The position numbers were made by a program, and so were the translations under genes. A DNA stretch of 64,000 bases from Halalkalibacter wakoensis JCM 9140. GTDB lineage: Bacteria > Bacillota > Bacilli > Bacillales > Bacillaceae_D. The DNA lies in contig NZ_BAUT01000013.1 in assembly GCF_000513095.1 (NCBI RefSeq), positions 19,618-83,617 on the forward strand. The letters are read 5' to 3'. How positions within the stretch are numbered: position 1 is the first letter of the stretch; every line of letters begins with the position of its first letter. This document shows, one piece after another, positions 26,469 through 36,848 of this stretch. The notes below the pieces were generated by a model, which was not told where the DNA came from, did no database searches, and saw only the letters and a list, made by a program, of their open reading frames with translations.

Positions 26469-28342
26469 TTAATTCATAAGCTCACGCCAAATTTGCAAAT
26501 GTGGGCTGTTTTGACTTAAATGAGCTAGACTTGAGCGTTGGTCTTTTCCGACCCAAACACCTGTTGTGTATTGATCCGTAAGACCGACAAACCAAAGATC
26601 ATGGTAATCATTTGTGGTTCCTGTTTTTCCACCAGTATAAGGAGCAGATACTTGAGCTTTTCTTGCTGTTCCACTCGCGACGACATCGGAGAGGAGTTTT
26701 CTCATTTTATCATTGGTGGTTTTGCTCCAAACAGTTGTTTCTTTGCGATTCCAGCTGTACAAAATATTGCCTTCATGGTCTTTTACACTTCGTATTCCAT
26801 AAGAAGGTTGATAAGATCCATCATTCGCAAATGTTGTATAGGCGCTAGTTAGTTCAAGTGGAGTGATTCCGTAAGTGAACCCTCCTAAAGCACTGGAAAG
26901 AGCTAAGTCTTCCTCTACAACATGTGAAAAGGAGAAAGGCTCTAAATAGCTAAATGCCGTTCCCGTTCCAAGCCTATCTAATATTCGAACGGCAGGAGTA
27001 TTATACGAATGCTTTAAAGCCGTCGTTAATGGAACCATCCCATATTGAGATCCTCCATAATTCTTAGGGCAATAGTTTCCAAAACAAACGTTATCAGCGC
27101 TAATCGTACTCTGAATGGGTACGTCAAACTCTTCAAAATAAGGAGCATAAACAAGTAATGGTTTAATAGCTGATCCCGGCTGTCTTGGATTCTGATAACC
27201 TCGATGAAAATCAAATTTTTGATAGTCTTTTCCGCCAGTTAACGCTATGACTTCATTGGAATGATGATCTAAAATGACAGCTGAAGCTTGTACATCACTC
27301 TGAGGTACTTGTCTATGAATCGTTTTGACAGCTAAGTTTTGCATAAATGGATCTAATGCTGTTTCAATATGGATTCCTTTTTTAAATAACTGTTGAACTC
27401 GCTCCTCAAGGGATTTCTGAATTTGTTGTCTACTTTCTTCATTAGTAGCTTGAGAGAGTTTGTCTTGGAATCCTTCGCTTTTCGCTACGAGTTCTGTGAA
27501 CTCATGGTGGATATAAGTTACGTAATCAGGATGCAGATCCACTTTTCGTCTAACATTTAGAACGACTTCTTCTTCTAATGCTTCTTCATATTGTTCCGGT
27601 GAAATATAGGAGGCCTCAAGCATTTTTTGAAGAATCCAATTCTGTCTTAGTTTAGTTTGCTCACTGTTTCGTAACGGGTTATAGTGGCTAGGGTTATTTG
27701 GAACAGCACTTAAAAACGCTGCTTCAGCGATAGTAAGACGCTCACTAGGTTTATTAAAATAATAACGACTAGCTGCTTCTATGCCGTAGATTCCATTGCT
27801 GAAGTAGATTGTATTAATATAAAGCTCAATGATTTCTTCTTTTGAAAAATTCTTCTCCAATTCATGAGCATAAAGAATCTCACTCATTTTTCGATTATAT
27901 GTTTGGTCGTGGGAAAGAAAAAGATTTCGAACAAGCTGTTGAGTCATTGTACTAGCGCCTTCTTCAATCCCATCATGCGCGCATTTGCCATAATGGCTCT
28001 CGCGATGCCGATTGCATCGTACCCTTTATGTTCGAAAAAACGTTGATCCTCCGTTGAGATAAAGGCATCAATGACCACACTTGGGATCTCCTCATAAGGC
28101 AAATAAATCCGGTTTTCATCTCGGAACACTTCACTTATGACATCACCGTTTCGATCATAGATCATACTATTTTTAGAAAGATTAATTTCCTCAAGGTCGA
28201 CTTGTTCACTAATCACTTCTGATAACGACTTAACCTCTTTGACCTCTGTCGTAACTTCTAGTAACAGAAAAATAAAAGCAACAAAAATAAGACAAATTAG
28301 TCCCCAACCTGTAATCGATTTTGCCATCATGTACACACTCAT
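26469..28342 (-). pseudogene. Class A penicillin-binding protein (1A family), one-base frameshift
   Basis: Bifunctional transglycosylase/transpeptidase. The N-terminal anchor is SITGWGLICLIFVAFIFLLL. The glycosyltransferase motif FISTEDQRFFEHKGYDAIGIARAI is followed by the break: GGATTGAAGAAGG should read GGATTGGAAGAAGG (position about 27965), giving MGLEEGASTMTQQLVRNLFL. The transpeptidase domain has RQPGSAIKPL (Ser of SxxK), SYNTP (SxN) and TGGKTGTT (KTG). Restored length is about 624 residues, in the PbpF/PbpG range. As written, the membrane anchor and the catalytic domains are separated. Confidence 0.85.
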
Positions 28343-28595
28343 TTCCGTTTATTCGCTCTTTATTGTACCACCAAAATGACAATTTGGGTGTTGGAAACGT
28401 AAGGCAAGTCAATCTTAACAAAAAGGAATCCAACTGCTTTTAATTAGAGACAATGTCTTGCGCGGTGTACACCACTCTATCAGGTCTAAAAAGTACTAAT
28501 GCCATCGTGCTCATAATAAGGTACATGACTGATTGAATAAGAATGGGCAGTTGGCAAAGGAAATAAGTAGATAGGCCGCGGAAGAGTGAGTTAAT

Positions 28596-28935
28596 TAGAA
28601 GAGTGCTGGAGTTCTGACAGAAAACCGTAAGAGCGCCTGGAAGTTGTCAGAAGAGAGGCCATGTTCTGACAGAAAATCAGAAGAGAAGCAGGAAGTTGTC
28701 AGAAGAGAGGTCATGTTCTGATAGAAAATCAGAAAAGAAGCAGGAAGTTGTCAGAAGAGAGGTCATGTTCTGACAGAAAACAAGAAAAGAAGCAGGAAGT
28801 TGTCAGAAGAGAGGTCGTGTTCTGACAGAAAATCAGAAAAGAAGCAGGAAGTTGTTAGAAGAGAGGTCATGTTCTGACAGAAAACAAGAAAAGAAGCAAG
28901 AAGTGGTCAGAAGAGAGAACATGTTCTGGCTCCGC
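28596..28935. repeat. 52-bp tandem repeat array, about 6.5 units
   Basis: Units start at 28596 (degenerate), 28648, 28700, 28752, 28804, 28856 and 28908, exactly 52 bp apart, and differ by a few substitutions only. Each unit has TTCTGACA and its complement TGTCAGAA about 26 bases apart, so every unit can form a hairpin. The plus strand is strongly purine-rich. There are no spacers, and 52 is not a multiple of three, so it is neither CRISPR nor coding. It ends about 180 bp before the prkA start. The stretch 28343-28595 before it has no gene. Confidence 0.9.
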
Positions 28936-29003
28936 ACGGCGTATGCCATCTGATATGAGCATCTAAAAAAAGTGAAACCCTCAATGCCGGCTCCGCTCAT
29001 TGC

Positions 29004-29049
29004 CATGATCTTCATTAAAAAGGGACCCACCTTTTTAATGAAGATCATG
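29004..29049. repeat. Perfect 20-bp inverted repeat before prkA
   Basis: CATGATCTTCATTAAAAAGG (29004-29023) is followed by six bases and its exact complement (29030-29049). It could be a terminator for either strand or a protein-binding dyad. It lies 70 bp before the prkA start codon. Confidence 0.75.
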
Positions 29050-29118
29050 CATGTTCACTTTCCTTTTTGCATATGGTTTATTAATCGCGCTCTTGAACAC
29101 GAGGATGGAGGTACGATA

Positions 29119-31014
29119 ATGAGTATATTAAAAAAAGTAGAACAGTTCAGAGAAGAAGAGGAACGTTTAAGATGGGAAGGAACATTTGCAGATTATTTAG
29201 AGTTATTGAAGGAAAAACCATGGATTGCCCAAACCGCTCACTCCCGTGTTTATAATATGATCAAAGATGCTGGTGTGGAAGAAGTGAACGGGAAAAAGGA
29301 GTATTCCTTTTTTAAAGATCAACTTTATGGCGTAGAAGAATCACTTGAGAAGCTTGTTGAAGAATATTTTCACTCTGCTGCTAAAAGACTTGATGTTAGG
29401 AAAAGAATCCTTCTTTTGATGGGTCCTGTTAGTGGGGGAAAATCAACACTTGTTACGATGTTAAAGCGTGGGCTTGAACAATATTCGAAGACAGACAAGG
29501 GCGCGGTATTTGCGATTAAAGGTTGTCCTATGCATGAAGATCCACTTCACTTAATTCCAACTCATTTACGTAAAGATTTCCAAGAAGAATACGGTATTAA
29601 AATTGAAGGAAATTTATCTCCCCTGAATATGATGCGTGTCGAAGAAGAATATGGTGGACGAATTGAAGATGTTGTCGTCGAGAGAATCTTTTTCTCAGAA
29701 GATAAGCGTACAGGTATCGGAACATTCAGCCCGTCTGATCCGAAATCACAGGATATTGCTGATTTAACTGGTAGCATTGATTTCTCTACCATTGCTGAAT
29801 ATGGTTCAGAGTCGGATCCAAGAGCGTACCGGTTTGATGGTGAATTAAATAAAGCGAACCGAGGCATGATGGAATTTCAAGAGATGTTAAAGTGTGATGA
29901 GAAGTTCTTGTGGCACTTGCTCTCGTTAACGCAAGAAGGAAACTTTAAAGCGGGGCGATTCGCGCTCATAAGTGCCGACGAATTAATTGTCGCTCATACG
30001 AATGAATCCGAGTACAAATCGTTCATTTCGAATAAAAAGAACGAGGCGTTACACTCTCGTATCATCGTTATGAAAGTTCCGTATAATTTAAAAGTGAGTG
30101 AAGAAGAAAGAATCTATAAAAAGATGATTCAAGATAGTGATTTGTCGCATGTGCATATAGCTCCACATGCTTTAAGAGTTGCTGCAATTTTCACAATATT
30201 AACAAGATTGAAAGAACCGACCAAGCAAGGTGTTGACCTTCTAAAGAAAATGAGGCTATATGATGGTCAAAATGTTGAAGGATTTAATTCTCAAGATCTA
30301 GAGGAATTAAAGCAGGAAGATCCAGATGAAGGAATGAGCGGGATTGATCCGCGTTACGTCATTAATCGCATTTCATCTGCGATTATTCGAAAACAATTAA
30401 CGTCTATTAATGCTTTAGATGTGCTTCGTTCAATTAAAGAGGGATTATCAGAGCACGCCTCCATTTCAAAAGAGGATCGCGAGCGCTACATGGACTTTAT
30501 TGCGATTGCTAGAAAAGAATATGACACGATTGCGAAAAAAGAAGTTCAAAAGGCGTTTGTCTATTCATACGATGAGTCAGCTAAAACATTAATGGACAAT
30601 TATCTTGATAATGTTGAAGCGTATTGCAATAAAAATAAACTTCGTGACCCACTAACTGGTGAAGAAATGACACCAGATGAAAAGCTGATGCGTTCCATTG
30701 AAGAGCAAATTGGTATTTCAGAAAATGCAAAAAAAGCATTCAGAGAAGAAATACTCATTCGCATTTCTGCCTATGCTCGGAAAGGGAAGAAGTTTGATTA
30801 CAATTCACATGAGCGCTTACGTGAAGCGATTCAAAAGAAACTATTTGCTGACCTAAAAGATATTGTGAAAATAACTACTTCAACGAAGACACCGGATGAA
30901 TCGCAGCTTAAGAAAGTAAATGAAGTCATTGCTAGATTGATTGATGAGCACGGATACAATTCAGTCTCAGCTAATGAACTCCTTCGCTATGTAGGAAGTT
31001 TATTAAATCGATAA
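29119..31014 (+). CDS. prkA: PrkA family serine protein kinase / AAA+ protease-like protein
   Basis: 631 residues, identical in length to B. subtilis PrkA. MSILKKVEQFREEEERLRWEGTFADYLELLKEKPWIAQTAHSRVYNMIKDAG is the conserved start, GPVSGGKST (residues 102-110) is Walker A, and the C-terminal third holds the region similar to kinases. PrkA has been described as a Ser/Thr kinase and, more recently, as an AAA+ protease affecting sporulation. ATG 29119 is fixed by GGATGGAGG upstream; the longer frame crosses the 20-bp inverted repeat. yhbH lies 1 kb downstream, with the signal peptidase gene between them. Confidence 0.95.
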   Translation: MSILKKVEQFREEEERLRWEGTFADYLELLKEKPWIAQTAHSRVYNMIKDAGVEEVNGKKEYSFFKDQLYGVEESLEKLVEEYFHSAAKRLDVRKRILLLMGPVSGGKSTLVTMLKRGLEQYSKTDKGAVFAIKGCPMHEDPLHLIPTHLRKDFQEEYGIKIEGNLSPLNMMRVEEEYGGRIEDVVVERIFFSEDKRTGIGTFSPSDPKSQDIADLTGSIDFSTIAEYGSESDPRAYRFDGELNKANRGMMEFQEMLKCDEKFLWHLLSLTQEGNFKAGRFALISADELIVAHTNESEYKSFISNKKNEALHSRIIVMKVPYNLKVSEEERIYKKMIQDSDLSHVHIAPHALRVAAIFTILTRLKEPTKQGVDLLKKMRLYDGQNVEGFNSQDLEELKQEDPDEGMSGIDPRYVINRISSAIIRKQLTSINALDVLRSIKEGLSEHASISKEDRERYMDFIAIARKEYDTIAKKEVQKAFVYSYDESAKTLMDNYLDNVEAYCNKNKLRDPLTGEEMTPDEKLMRSIEEQIGISENAKKAFREEILIRISAYARKGKKFDYNSHERLREAIQKKLFADLKDIVKITTSTKTPDESQLKKVNEVIARLIDEHGYNSVSANELLRYVGSLLNR

Positions 31015-31025
31015 TGCTTTGAGAA

Positions 31026-31058
31026 AAGAAGTCTTCGAAAGCGAAGGCTTCTTTTCTT
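31026..31058 (+). terminator. Terminator after prkA
   Basis: AAGAAGTCTTCG...CGAAGGCTTCTTTTCTTT forms a stem of about 11 bp with one mismatch, followed by T residues. Confidence 0.65.
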
Positions 31059-31135
31059 TAATGATAAATCTTGACTTGAGCTAATGGCAAATCTTTGGTA
31101 AATTGAAGGAAAGATTGTAGGCGGAGGAAAATTTT

Positions 31136-31672
31136 GTGGAAACAAAACAAAATGAGTGGTTTGAATGGGGAAAAGCTTTTATTATCGCGATTTTACTAGC
31201 CATTATAATTCGAACATTTGTATTCACAAGTTATGAAGTTCAAGGGGAATCGATGTCCCCTAATGTCTTTGATGGTGAACGGTTTATTGTCAACAAAATG
31301 GGGTATGGCTTTGTTGAGCCAGATCGTTTTGATTTAATTGTCTTTCACGCAAATGAAGAGGAAGATTACATTAAACGAGTGATCGGCCTTCCAGGAGATC
31401 GCATTTCTTATCGAGATGACGTGTTGTATGTAAACGATGAGCCTATCGAAGAGCCATTTTTAACAGAACGGATAGAAGAACATCAATGGGGCGCCTATAC
31501 AAATGATTTTGCCATTCCAGAAGTTGTGCCAGATGGTCATGTGTTTGTTTTAGGTGATAATCGTCCCAATAGTTTAGATAGTCGGCGGATCGGCTTTATT
31601 TCAACTGATCAAATTGTAGGAAAAGTCGATTGGCGGTTTTGGCCTTTGAGAGAGGCTGGGTTAATGAAATAA
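31136..31672 (+). CDS. sipT: Type I signal peptidase
   Basis: 178 residues. One N-terminal membrane anchor (FIIAILLAIIIRTFVF) is followed by the catalytic serine in VQGESMSP (Ser39) and the general-base lysine in DYIKRVIGLPGD (Lys80). GDNRPNSLDSR is conserved box E. It cleaves signal peptides on the outer face of the membrane. The GTG start at 31136 follows GGAGG by about 8 bases. Length and single anchor match the SipS/SipT group; which paralogue it is cannot be decided from sequence alone. Confidence 0.93.
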   Translation: METKQNEWFEWGKAFIIAILLAIIIRTFVFTSYEVQGESMSPNVFDGERFIVNKMGYGFVEPDRFDLIVFHANEEEDYIKRVIGLPGDRISYRDDVLYVNDEPIEEPFLTERIEEHQWGAYTNDFAIPEVVPDGHVFVLGDNRPNSLDSRRIGFISTDQIVGKVDWRFWPLREAGLMK

Positions 31673-31683
31673 CAACAGATCTT

Positions 31684-31724
31684 AAAGAAAGCGGATATCT
31701 CATTGTGAGATGTCCGCTTTCTTT
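31684..31724 (+). terminator. Terminator after signal peptidase gene
   Basis: AAAGAAAGCGGATATCTCA pairs with TGAGATGTCCGCTTTCTTT with one wobble, followed by T residues. Confidence 0.8.
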
Positions 31725-31807
31725 TTAGGGGAGATGAAAGCTAAAAAAGGTGAAAGCCAAAAGTAGGCTGAAAAGAGTGTGAACAGTCTTTCATAAAGGG
31801 ATTGAGG

Positions 31808-31865
31808 GCAAAAAACACCACTCAAAGAAAAGCGATTATCCCTCTCTTTGAGTGGTGTTTTTTGC
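31808..31865. terminator. Second strong inverted repeat, 21-bp perfect arms
   Basis: Arms at 31808-31828 and 31845-31865 are exact complements (centre CACCACTCAAAGA/TCTTTGAGTGGTG) around 16 bases, with A6 in one arm and T6 in the other. It looks like a bidirectional terminator, but no gene on the minus strand ends here. The rest of the gap (31866-32082) has only a possible sigma-E-like promoter. Confidence 0.6.
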
Positions 31866-31960
31866 TTGTCCGATTTGAAATTAGAAGATTTGTCAGAATT
31901 TATTAGCAACTCTCTCCCCTGTCTGCATAGGATAAAGTAAGCCATTTTTATGAAGGCAAC

Positions 31961-31990
31961 GTCATCTCATGCGACTCGAGACCATAGTAT
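31961..31990 (+). promoter_or_regulatory. Possible sigma-E-like promoter of yhbH
   Basis: GTCATCT (31961-31967) and CATAGTAT (31983-31990) are 15 bp apart, loosely like the mother-cell sigma-E pattern. The match is partial, and the known sporulation role of yhbH is part of the argument. Confidence 0.3.
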
Positions 31991-32082
31991 GCATGCAGGC
32001 GAGAAAGTGTGAAAGAAGATTTGAATTGATTACATGTGAATTTTAAGAAGAAGTAATATGAATAAAAAGGGAGGGGAATCAC

Positions 32083-33258
32083 ATGACAAAAAACAATCAA
32101 CGTCAATTTGTCGTGTCACAAGAAAACTGGTCTCTTCATAGAAAAGGCTACCAGGATCAAAGACGGCACCAAGAAAAAGTACAAGAAGCGATTAAGAAGA
32201 ATTTGCCTGATCTTGTAAGTGAAGAAAATATCGTCATGTCAAATGGTCGAGATGTGATTCGTATTCCGATTCGGTCTCTCGATGAATACAAAATTCGGTA
32301 CAACTATGATAAAAATAAACATGTAGGTCAAGGTGAAGGAGAAAGCAAAGTTGGTGATGTGGTAGCAAGAGACCCGAATGCGAAGCAACAACAACAAGGC
32401 CCAGGTAAAGGAAGCAAACCTGGAGATCAAGCAGGTGAAGATTATTCAGAAGCAGAAGTTTCGATTATGGAATTACAAGAAATGCTTTTTGCAGAATTAG
32501 AATTACCTAATTTACAAAAGAAAGAAGAAGATGAAATCGTCATAGAAGACATTGATTTTAATGATATACGTAAAAAAGGATTAATGGGCAACATTGATAA
32601 GAGGCGTACCATTCTCTCAGCAATTAAAAGAAATGCACTAGAGGGAAGACCAGGATTGAACCCCATTTATAATGATGATCTAAGGTTCAAAACGTGGAAT
32701 GAAGTCACAAAACCTGAATCAAAAGCTGTTGTCATTGCGATGATGGATACAAGTGGTTCGATGGGGCGTTGGGAAAAATATATGGCAAGAAGCTTCTTCT
32801 TTTGGATGACTCGTTTCTTACGTACAAAGTACGAAACTGTGGACATAGAGTTTATCGCTCACCACACGGAAGCGAAAATTGTTTCCGAAGAAGACTTTTT
32901 TTCAAAAGGAGAAAGCGGTGGAACCATTTGTTCATCAGCATACCGAAAAGCATTGGAAGTGATTGATAGCAAATACGATCCTAAACGTTACAACATTTAC
33001 CCATTTCACTTCTCTGATGGAGACAATTTAACGTCAGACAATGCTCGCTGCCTAAAATTAGTTGAGCAGTTAATGGATGTTTCGAGCATGTTTGGATACG
33101 GCGAAGTTAACCAGTATAGTCGTCATTCCACACTAATGAGTGCGTACAAAAATATTGACGACATTCGCTTCCGTCATCATATTTTAAAGGAAAAAGGAGA
33201 TGTCTATCACGCGATGAAGACATTCTTTAAAAAAGAGGAAGAGGAAGCAATGGCTTAA
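32083..33258 (+). CDS. yhbH: Sporulation protein YhbH (DUF444)
   Basis: 391 residues. [76 protein letters not shown] is the YhbH/YeaH family start. A von Willebrand-like segment, [26 protein letters not shown] (about residue 208), holds a MIDAS-like DxSxS. In enterobacteria the homolog YeaH is encoded beside YeaG, the PrkA homolog; the same pairing is seen here. AAAGGGAGGGG precedes ATG 32083. A hairpin at 33263-33300 ends the gene. Confidence 0.94.
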   Translation: MTKNNQRQFVVSQENWSLHRKGYQDQRRHQEKVQEAIKKNLPDLVSEENIVMSNGRDVIRIPIRSLDEYKIRYNYDKNKHVGQGEGESKVGDVVARDPNAKQQQQGPGKGSKPGDQAGEDYSEAEVSIMELQEMLFAELELPNLQKKEEDEIVIEDIDFNDIRKKGLMGNIDKRRTILSAIKRNALEGRPGLNPIYNDDLRFKTWNEVTKPESKAVVIAMMDTSGSMGRWEKYMARSFFFWMTRFLRTKYETVDIEFIAHHTEAKIVSEEDFFSKGESGGTICSSAYRKALEVIDSKYDPKRYNIYPFHFSDGDNLTSDNARCLKLVEQLMDVSSMFGYGEVNQYSRHSTLMSAYKNIDDIRFRHHILKEKGDVYHAMKTFFKKEEEEAMA

Positions 33259-33262
33259 TAGG

Positions 33263-33300
33263 AAACCAATAGTGCCAAACGTGCACTATTGGTTTTTTTT
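33263..33300 (+). terminator. Terminator after yhbH
   Basis: AAACCAATAGTGC pairs perfectly with GCACTATTGGTTT, followed by a run of T. Confidence 0.85.
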
Positions 33301-33403
33301 ATGATTTCTTACCCATTTTCTTCTAATTGGTATAAAAAATGAAAGCCTTTTAGTGGTATAATTTAAGAAATATCTAAAATATTCAAAAGGAAGGTGGGGG
33401 AGT

Positions 33404-35690
33404 TTGAAGCTGACTAAAAGTGAAAGGAATTCGATTGTACTAGTTGCTTTCGGAGCAGTTCTATTTTTACTCGTTCTTTTTCTGACGTTTCAAACAAGCA
33501 GTTATCAACTTTCTAATTATGCTTTTATTCATACTTTGCTAGAACTAGCGAGTGTTGTAATTTCATTATCGATTTTTATTTACGGTTGTTTAACGTATCC
33601 CATTATCAAGTCTAGATTGCTGTTGCTTGTTTCATTATCCTTCTTGATCATTGCGATTTACGATATTTTACATACAATCACGTACCCAGGAATGCCAAAT
33701 GTTTTTAACCAGCCAACGGATCAAGCAACATTATGGTTTTGGATTGGAGCACGATTTACAGGCGCGTTTACTTTATTGTTAATGATCTATTTGAAAAGCG
33801 TTGATGTAAACATTACGAAAAAGAAAGAAACGGTTTTATGGATCACGTTAGTCGCTATAAGTGTTAGCGTAACTTCTACACTCATTATGGCCTACTCTAA
33901 TTCTTTTCCTTCTTTAATTGGGGATATGGGGTTAACACCATTAAAAAAAGGACTTGAGTATCTTGTTATTGCGATCCATCTTGCAACACTCTTTCTTTTA
34001 TGGAACAAATATAAAAAGCAACAGAACCTTTTTTATTTAAATTTAATGAGAGCTAGTTTCTTTCTTATTTTATGCGGGTTAACCGTGACCTTTTACCAAA
34101 CGATTCAAGATGCGATTCTCGTCATTGCTCATTTGTTTAAAATTATGGGGTATTTTTTCATTATGAAAGCTTTTTATTATTCAACCATTCAAGTCCCACT
34201 TTTAGATAAGAAACAGACAGAAGAAAAGCTAATTGATGTAGAAAGTGAACTTGAACTTACTCTTTAAAAATACAGAAGATGCCATTTTTATTTACAATTT
34301 AAAGGATAAGGAAATCATTAGAAGAAATCCTGCTTTTACGAGAATGTTTGGGTATGATGCCAACGATAGATTGCATGTGACTTGTTTAATTCCCCCTGAT
34401 CGACAATTTGAATTTAATAAATTGATTTATCAGTTAGCCGAGGGGCAATCCATTGTTGATTTTAAGACAGTTCGAAAAAGGGAAGACGGGTCATATATAG
34501 ACGTGAGCATGACGGTTTCTCCTATGCATAATGTAACAGGGGAATTATTATGTGCTGCGATTATACGAGATATTTCTGATCAAACAAAAGCAGAAAGAGA
34601 ATTAAAAAAGGCTAAAAAAGAGCTGCAAGAAATCATGGAAGAGTATCGCGGGCTAATCTTTAAGTTTAAAAAAGAGAAGAATGACTTTGTTTATACATTA
34701 ATGGATGGGAAAGTCCTTTATGAACGAAATGATGATCCTAAAAAATTCATTGGAAGACCAGTACAGGAAGCTTACCAGTGTAGCCAAGGTGACCTGTTCA
34801 ACAAGTACAATGAACGCGCATGGTTAGGAGAAGAAGTTGAATTTCAGTTCGAAGATGAAAATGGAATGGTCTTTCTTACATCCTTGAAACCTATTTGGCA
34901 ACAAGGTCAAGTAACCGAAGTTCTAGGAAATGTTGTTGATATTACGAGCTTAATCAAAGCCGAGGAATTGTTACGACGAACGGAGAAGCTCTCAGTTGTC
35001 GGTGAACTTGCAGCTGGGTTTGCTCATGAAATTCGTAACCCACTTACAACGCTCAAAGGATTTTTACAATTGATCCAACTGGATGCTGATGAAAAAAACA
35101 TGAACTATGTAAAAATTATGCTAAATGAAATCGATCGATTAGAGATGATTACGAATGAATTTATGGTTGTTGCTAAACCGCAAGCTGTTAAGTATGAAAT
35201 GGAAGACATGGAACAAATGATCGAAAGTGTCACTCAATTTCTTCAACCACAGGCTTTACTAAATAACATCGAGATGATCAATCTAGTTGAAGGGCCTTTA
35301 GAAAAAATATGTTGTGATCCCCATCAGATGAGGCAAGTGTTCATTAATATTTATAAAAATGCGATGGAAGCTATGCCTAGTGGTGGAATGATTACAACGA
35401 ATCTAGCGTTAAACACTAACTATATGACTATTTCTATTACCGACCAAGGAGGAGGCATTCCAGCAGAACTAATCCCTAAATTAGGAGAGCCTTTTTACAC
35501 ATTGAAAGAAAAAGGAACCGGTCTTGGACTGATGGTAAGCAAAAAAATCATTGAAACACATGGGGGAGAATTACAAATCGAAAGTGAAACAAATGTCGGA
35601 ACGACGATGACGATCTATTTACCGATCGATTCGATTTATAAAGGAGAAAACAAACTTTTGGAAAGACAGAAAGAAGGAGAGATTGTATGA
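33404..35690 (+). pseudogene. MASE3-PAS-PAS sensor histidine kinase, apparent one-base frameshift
   Basis: The first 280 residues form a MASE3-type sensor with seven or eight membrane spans, ending ESELELTL and a stop at 34267. From 34245 a second frame starts NLLFKNTEDAIFIYNLKDKEIIRRNPAFTRMFGYD, a PAS domain, followed by a PAS-like domain, the phosphoacceptor AAGFAHEIRNPLTTLKGFLQL, and a HATPase_c domain (ATP lid GTGLGLMVSKKII). Removing one base near 34258 joins them as ELELLFKNTED, about 761 residues, the usual MASE3 kinase layout. Two separate overlapping genes are possible but less likely. Sporulation or motility control is conjecture. Confidence 0.7.
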
Positions 35691-36670
35691 TTCGATTTGG
35701 AGTTATCGGAACGAATTGGATTACAGAACGTTTTATTGAAGCGGCAAGCAAGATCGAGGAATTCAAATTGGAGGCTGTGTATTCAAGATCAGAAGAGCGT
35801 GCTCTGGAATTTGGACAACCATATAACGTTGCTCACATTTACACAGATTTAACGGAGATGGCTAAAAGTACAGAGATTGATGCAGTCTACATTGCAAGTC
35901 CTAACTCGTTTCATGCTAGTCAAGCTATAGCCATGATGGAAAATGGAAAACATGTTCTATGCGAAAAGCCTCTAGCATCCAATCAAAGAGAAGTGGAGGA
36001 AATGATCACCTGTGCAAAGGAAAATGGTGTGCTATTAATGGAAGCATTAAAAACAACGGTTCTACCAAATTTTCTCTCCATCCAAGAAAATCTTCAAAAA
36101 ATCGGAACGGTTCGCAGATATTATGCAAGTTATTGTCAATATTCATCTCGTTACGATCGGTATAAAGAGGGTGAAATATTAAATGCGTTCAAACCGGAGT
36201 TTTCAAATGGCGCATTAATGGACATTGGTGTGTATGGTGTCTATCCACTTGTAGCGTTATTTGGTGAACCTAAGTCTGTAAAAGGGCAATCAATAATGCT
36301 TAACTCAGGTGTAGACGGTCAAGGAAGTCTTCTTCTCGAATACGATGAAATGGATGCTGTTATTACCTATTCAAAAATAACGAATTCGTATGTTCCATCA
36401 GAAATTCAAGGAGAAAACGGCAGTATTTTCATTGATAAGATACATACACCAGAAAAAGTGGAAATCAGGTATCGAGATGGTTCAATCGAAGATATTACAG
36501 TAAAGCAAGATCAACCATCTATGTATTATGAAGCGAAGGAGTTTATTGATTTGCTCATGACAAGCCAATATGAATCATCGCTTAACTCTTATTCCAATTC
36601 CTTTATTACAGCAACAATTATGGAAAAAGCTAGAAAGGAAATGGGGATCCGTTATCCAGCCGATAACTAG
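35687..36670 (+). CDS. Gfo/Idh/MocA family oxidoreductase
   Basis: 327 residues. MIRFGVIGTNWITERFIEAA is the Rossmann start, and GKHVLCEKPLASNQREVEEM holds the EKP motif with the conserved lysine. NGALMDIGVYGVYPLVALFG is the second-domain signature. Such enzymes oxidise or reduce sugars and cyclitols with NAD(P); the substrate is not evident. Its ATG overlaps the kinase stop (ATGA), so it is cotranscribed and translationally coupled with the upstream gene, an unusual pairing. No transporter is next to it. Confidence 0.88.
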   Translation: MIRFGVIGTNWITERFIEAASKIEEFKLEAVYSRSEERALEFGQPYNVAHIYTDLTEMAKSTEIDAVYIASPNSFHASQAIAMMENGKHVLCEKPLASNQREVEEMITCAKENGVLLMEALKTTVLPNFLSIQENLQKIGTVRRYYASYCQYSSRYDRYKEGEILNAFKPEFSNGALMDIGVYGVYPLVALFGEPKSVKGQSIMLNSGVDGQGSLLLEYDEMDAVITYSKITNSYVPSEIQGENGSIFIDKIHTPEKVEIRYRDGSIEDITVKQDQPSMYYEAKEFIDLLMTSQYESSLNSYSNSFITATIMEKARKEMGIRYPADN

Positions 36671-36848
36671 GGGGAGCAAGAATTGGAGTGACTCTGCTTA
36701 GGAAGACTTCAAAAAAGCCTACTATCTCACTCAAGTTGACTCGTATTGTGGGTCAACTTGCAAAAGGGTGGAATCGCTTACTTATTATACTTGCCTAAAG
36801 CAAAGAGTTCCTGTACCATTTTCTTATAAATGATAGGTGGTTGTGCGT

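Noticed and set aside
28596..28935. CRISPR array
   Set aside because: The 52-bp units are contiguous with no unique spacers, and no cas gene is in the window.
28833..29048. 71-codon minus-strand frame before prkA
   Set aside because: It is made of the tandem array and the inverted repeat; no ribosome site.
31700..31945. 81-codon minus-strand reading frame
   Set aside because: It runs across two terminator hairpins, has no ribosome site, and its composition is not protein-like.
34245..34267. Genuine overlap of two genes, a MASE3 sensor and a separate PAS kinase
   Set aside because: Possible, but the join falls exactly where the linker of a single MASE3-PAS kinase should be and other one-base indels are common here; kept as a frameshift at reduced confidence.
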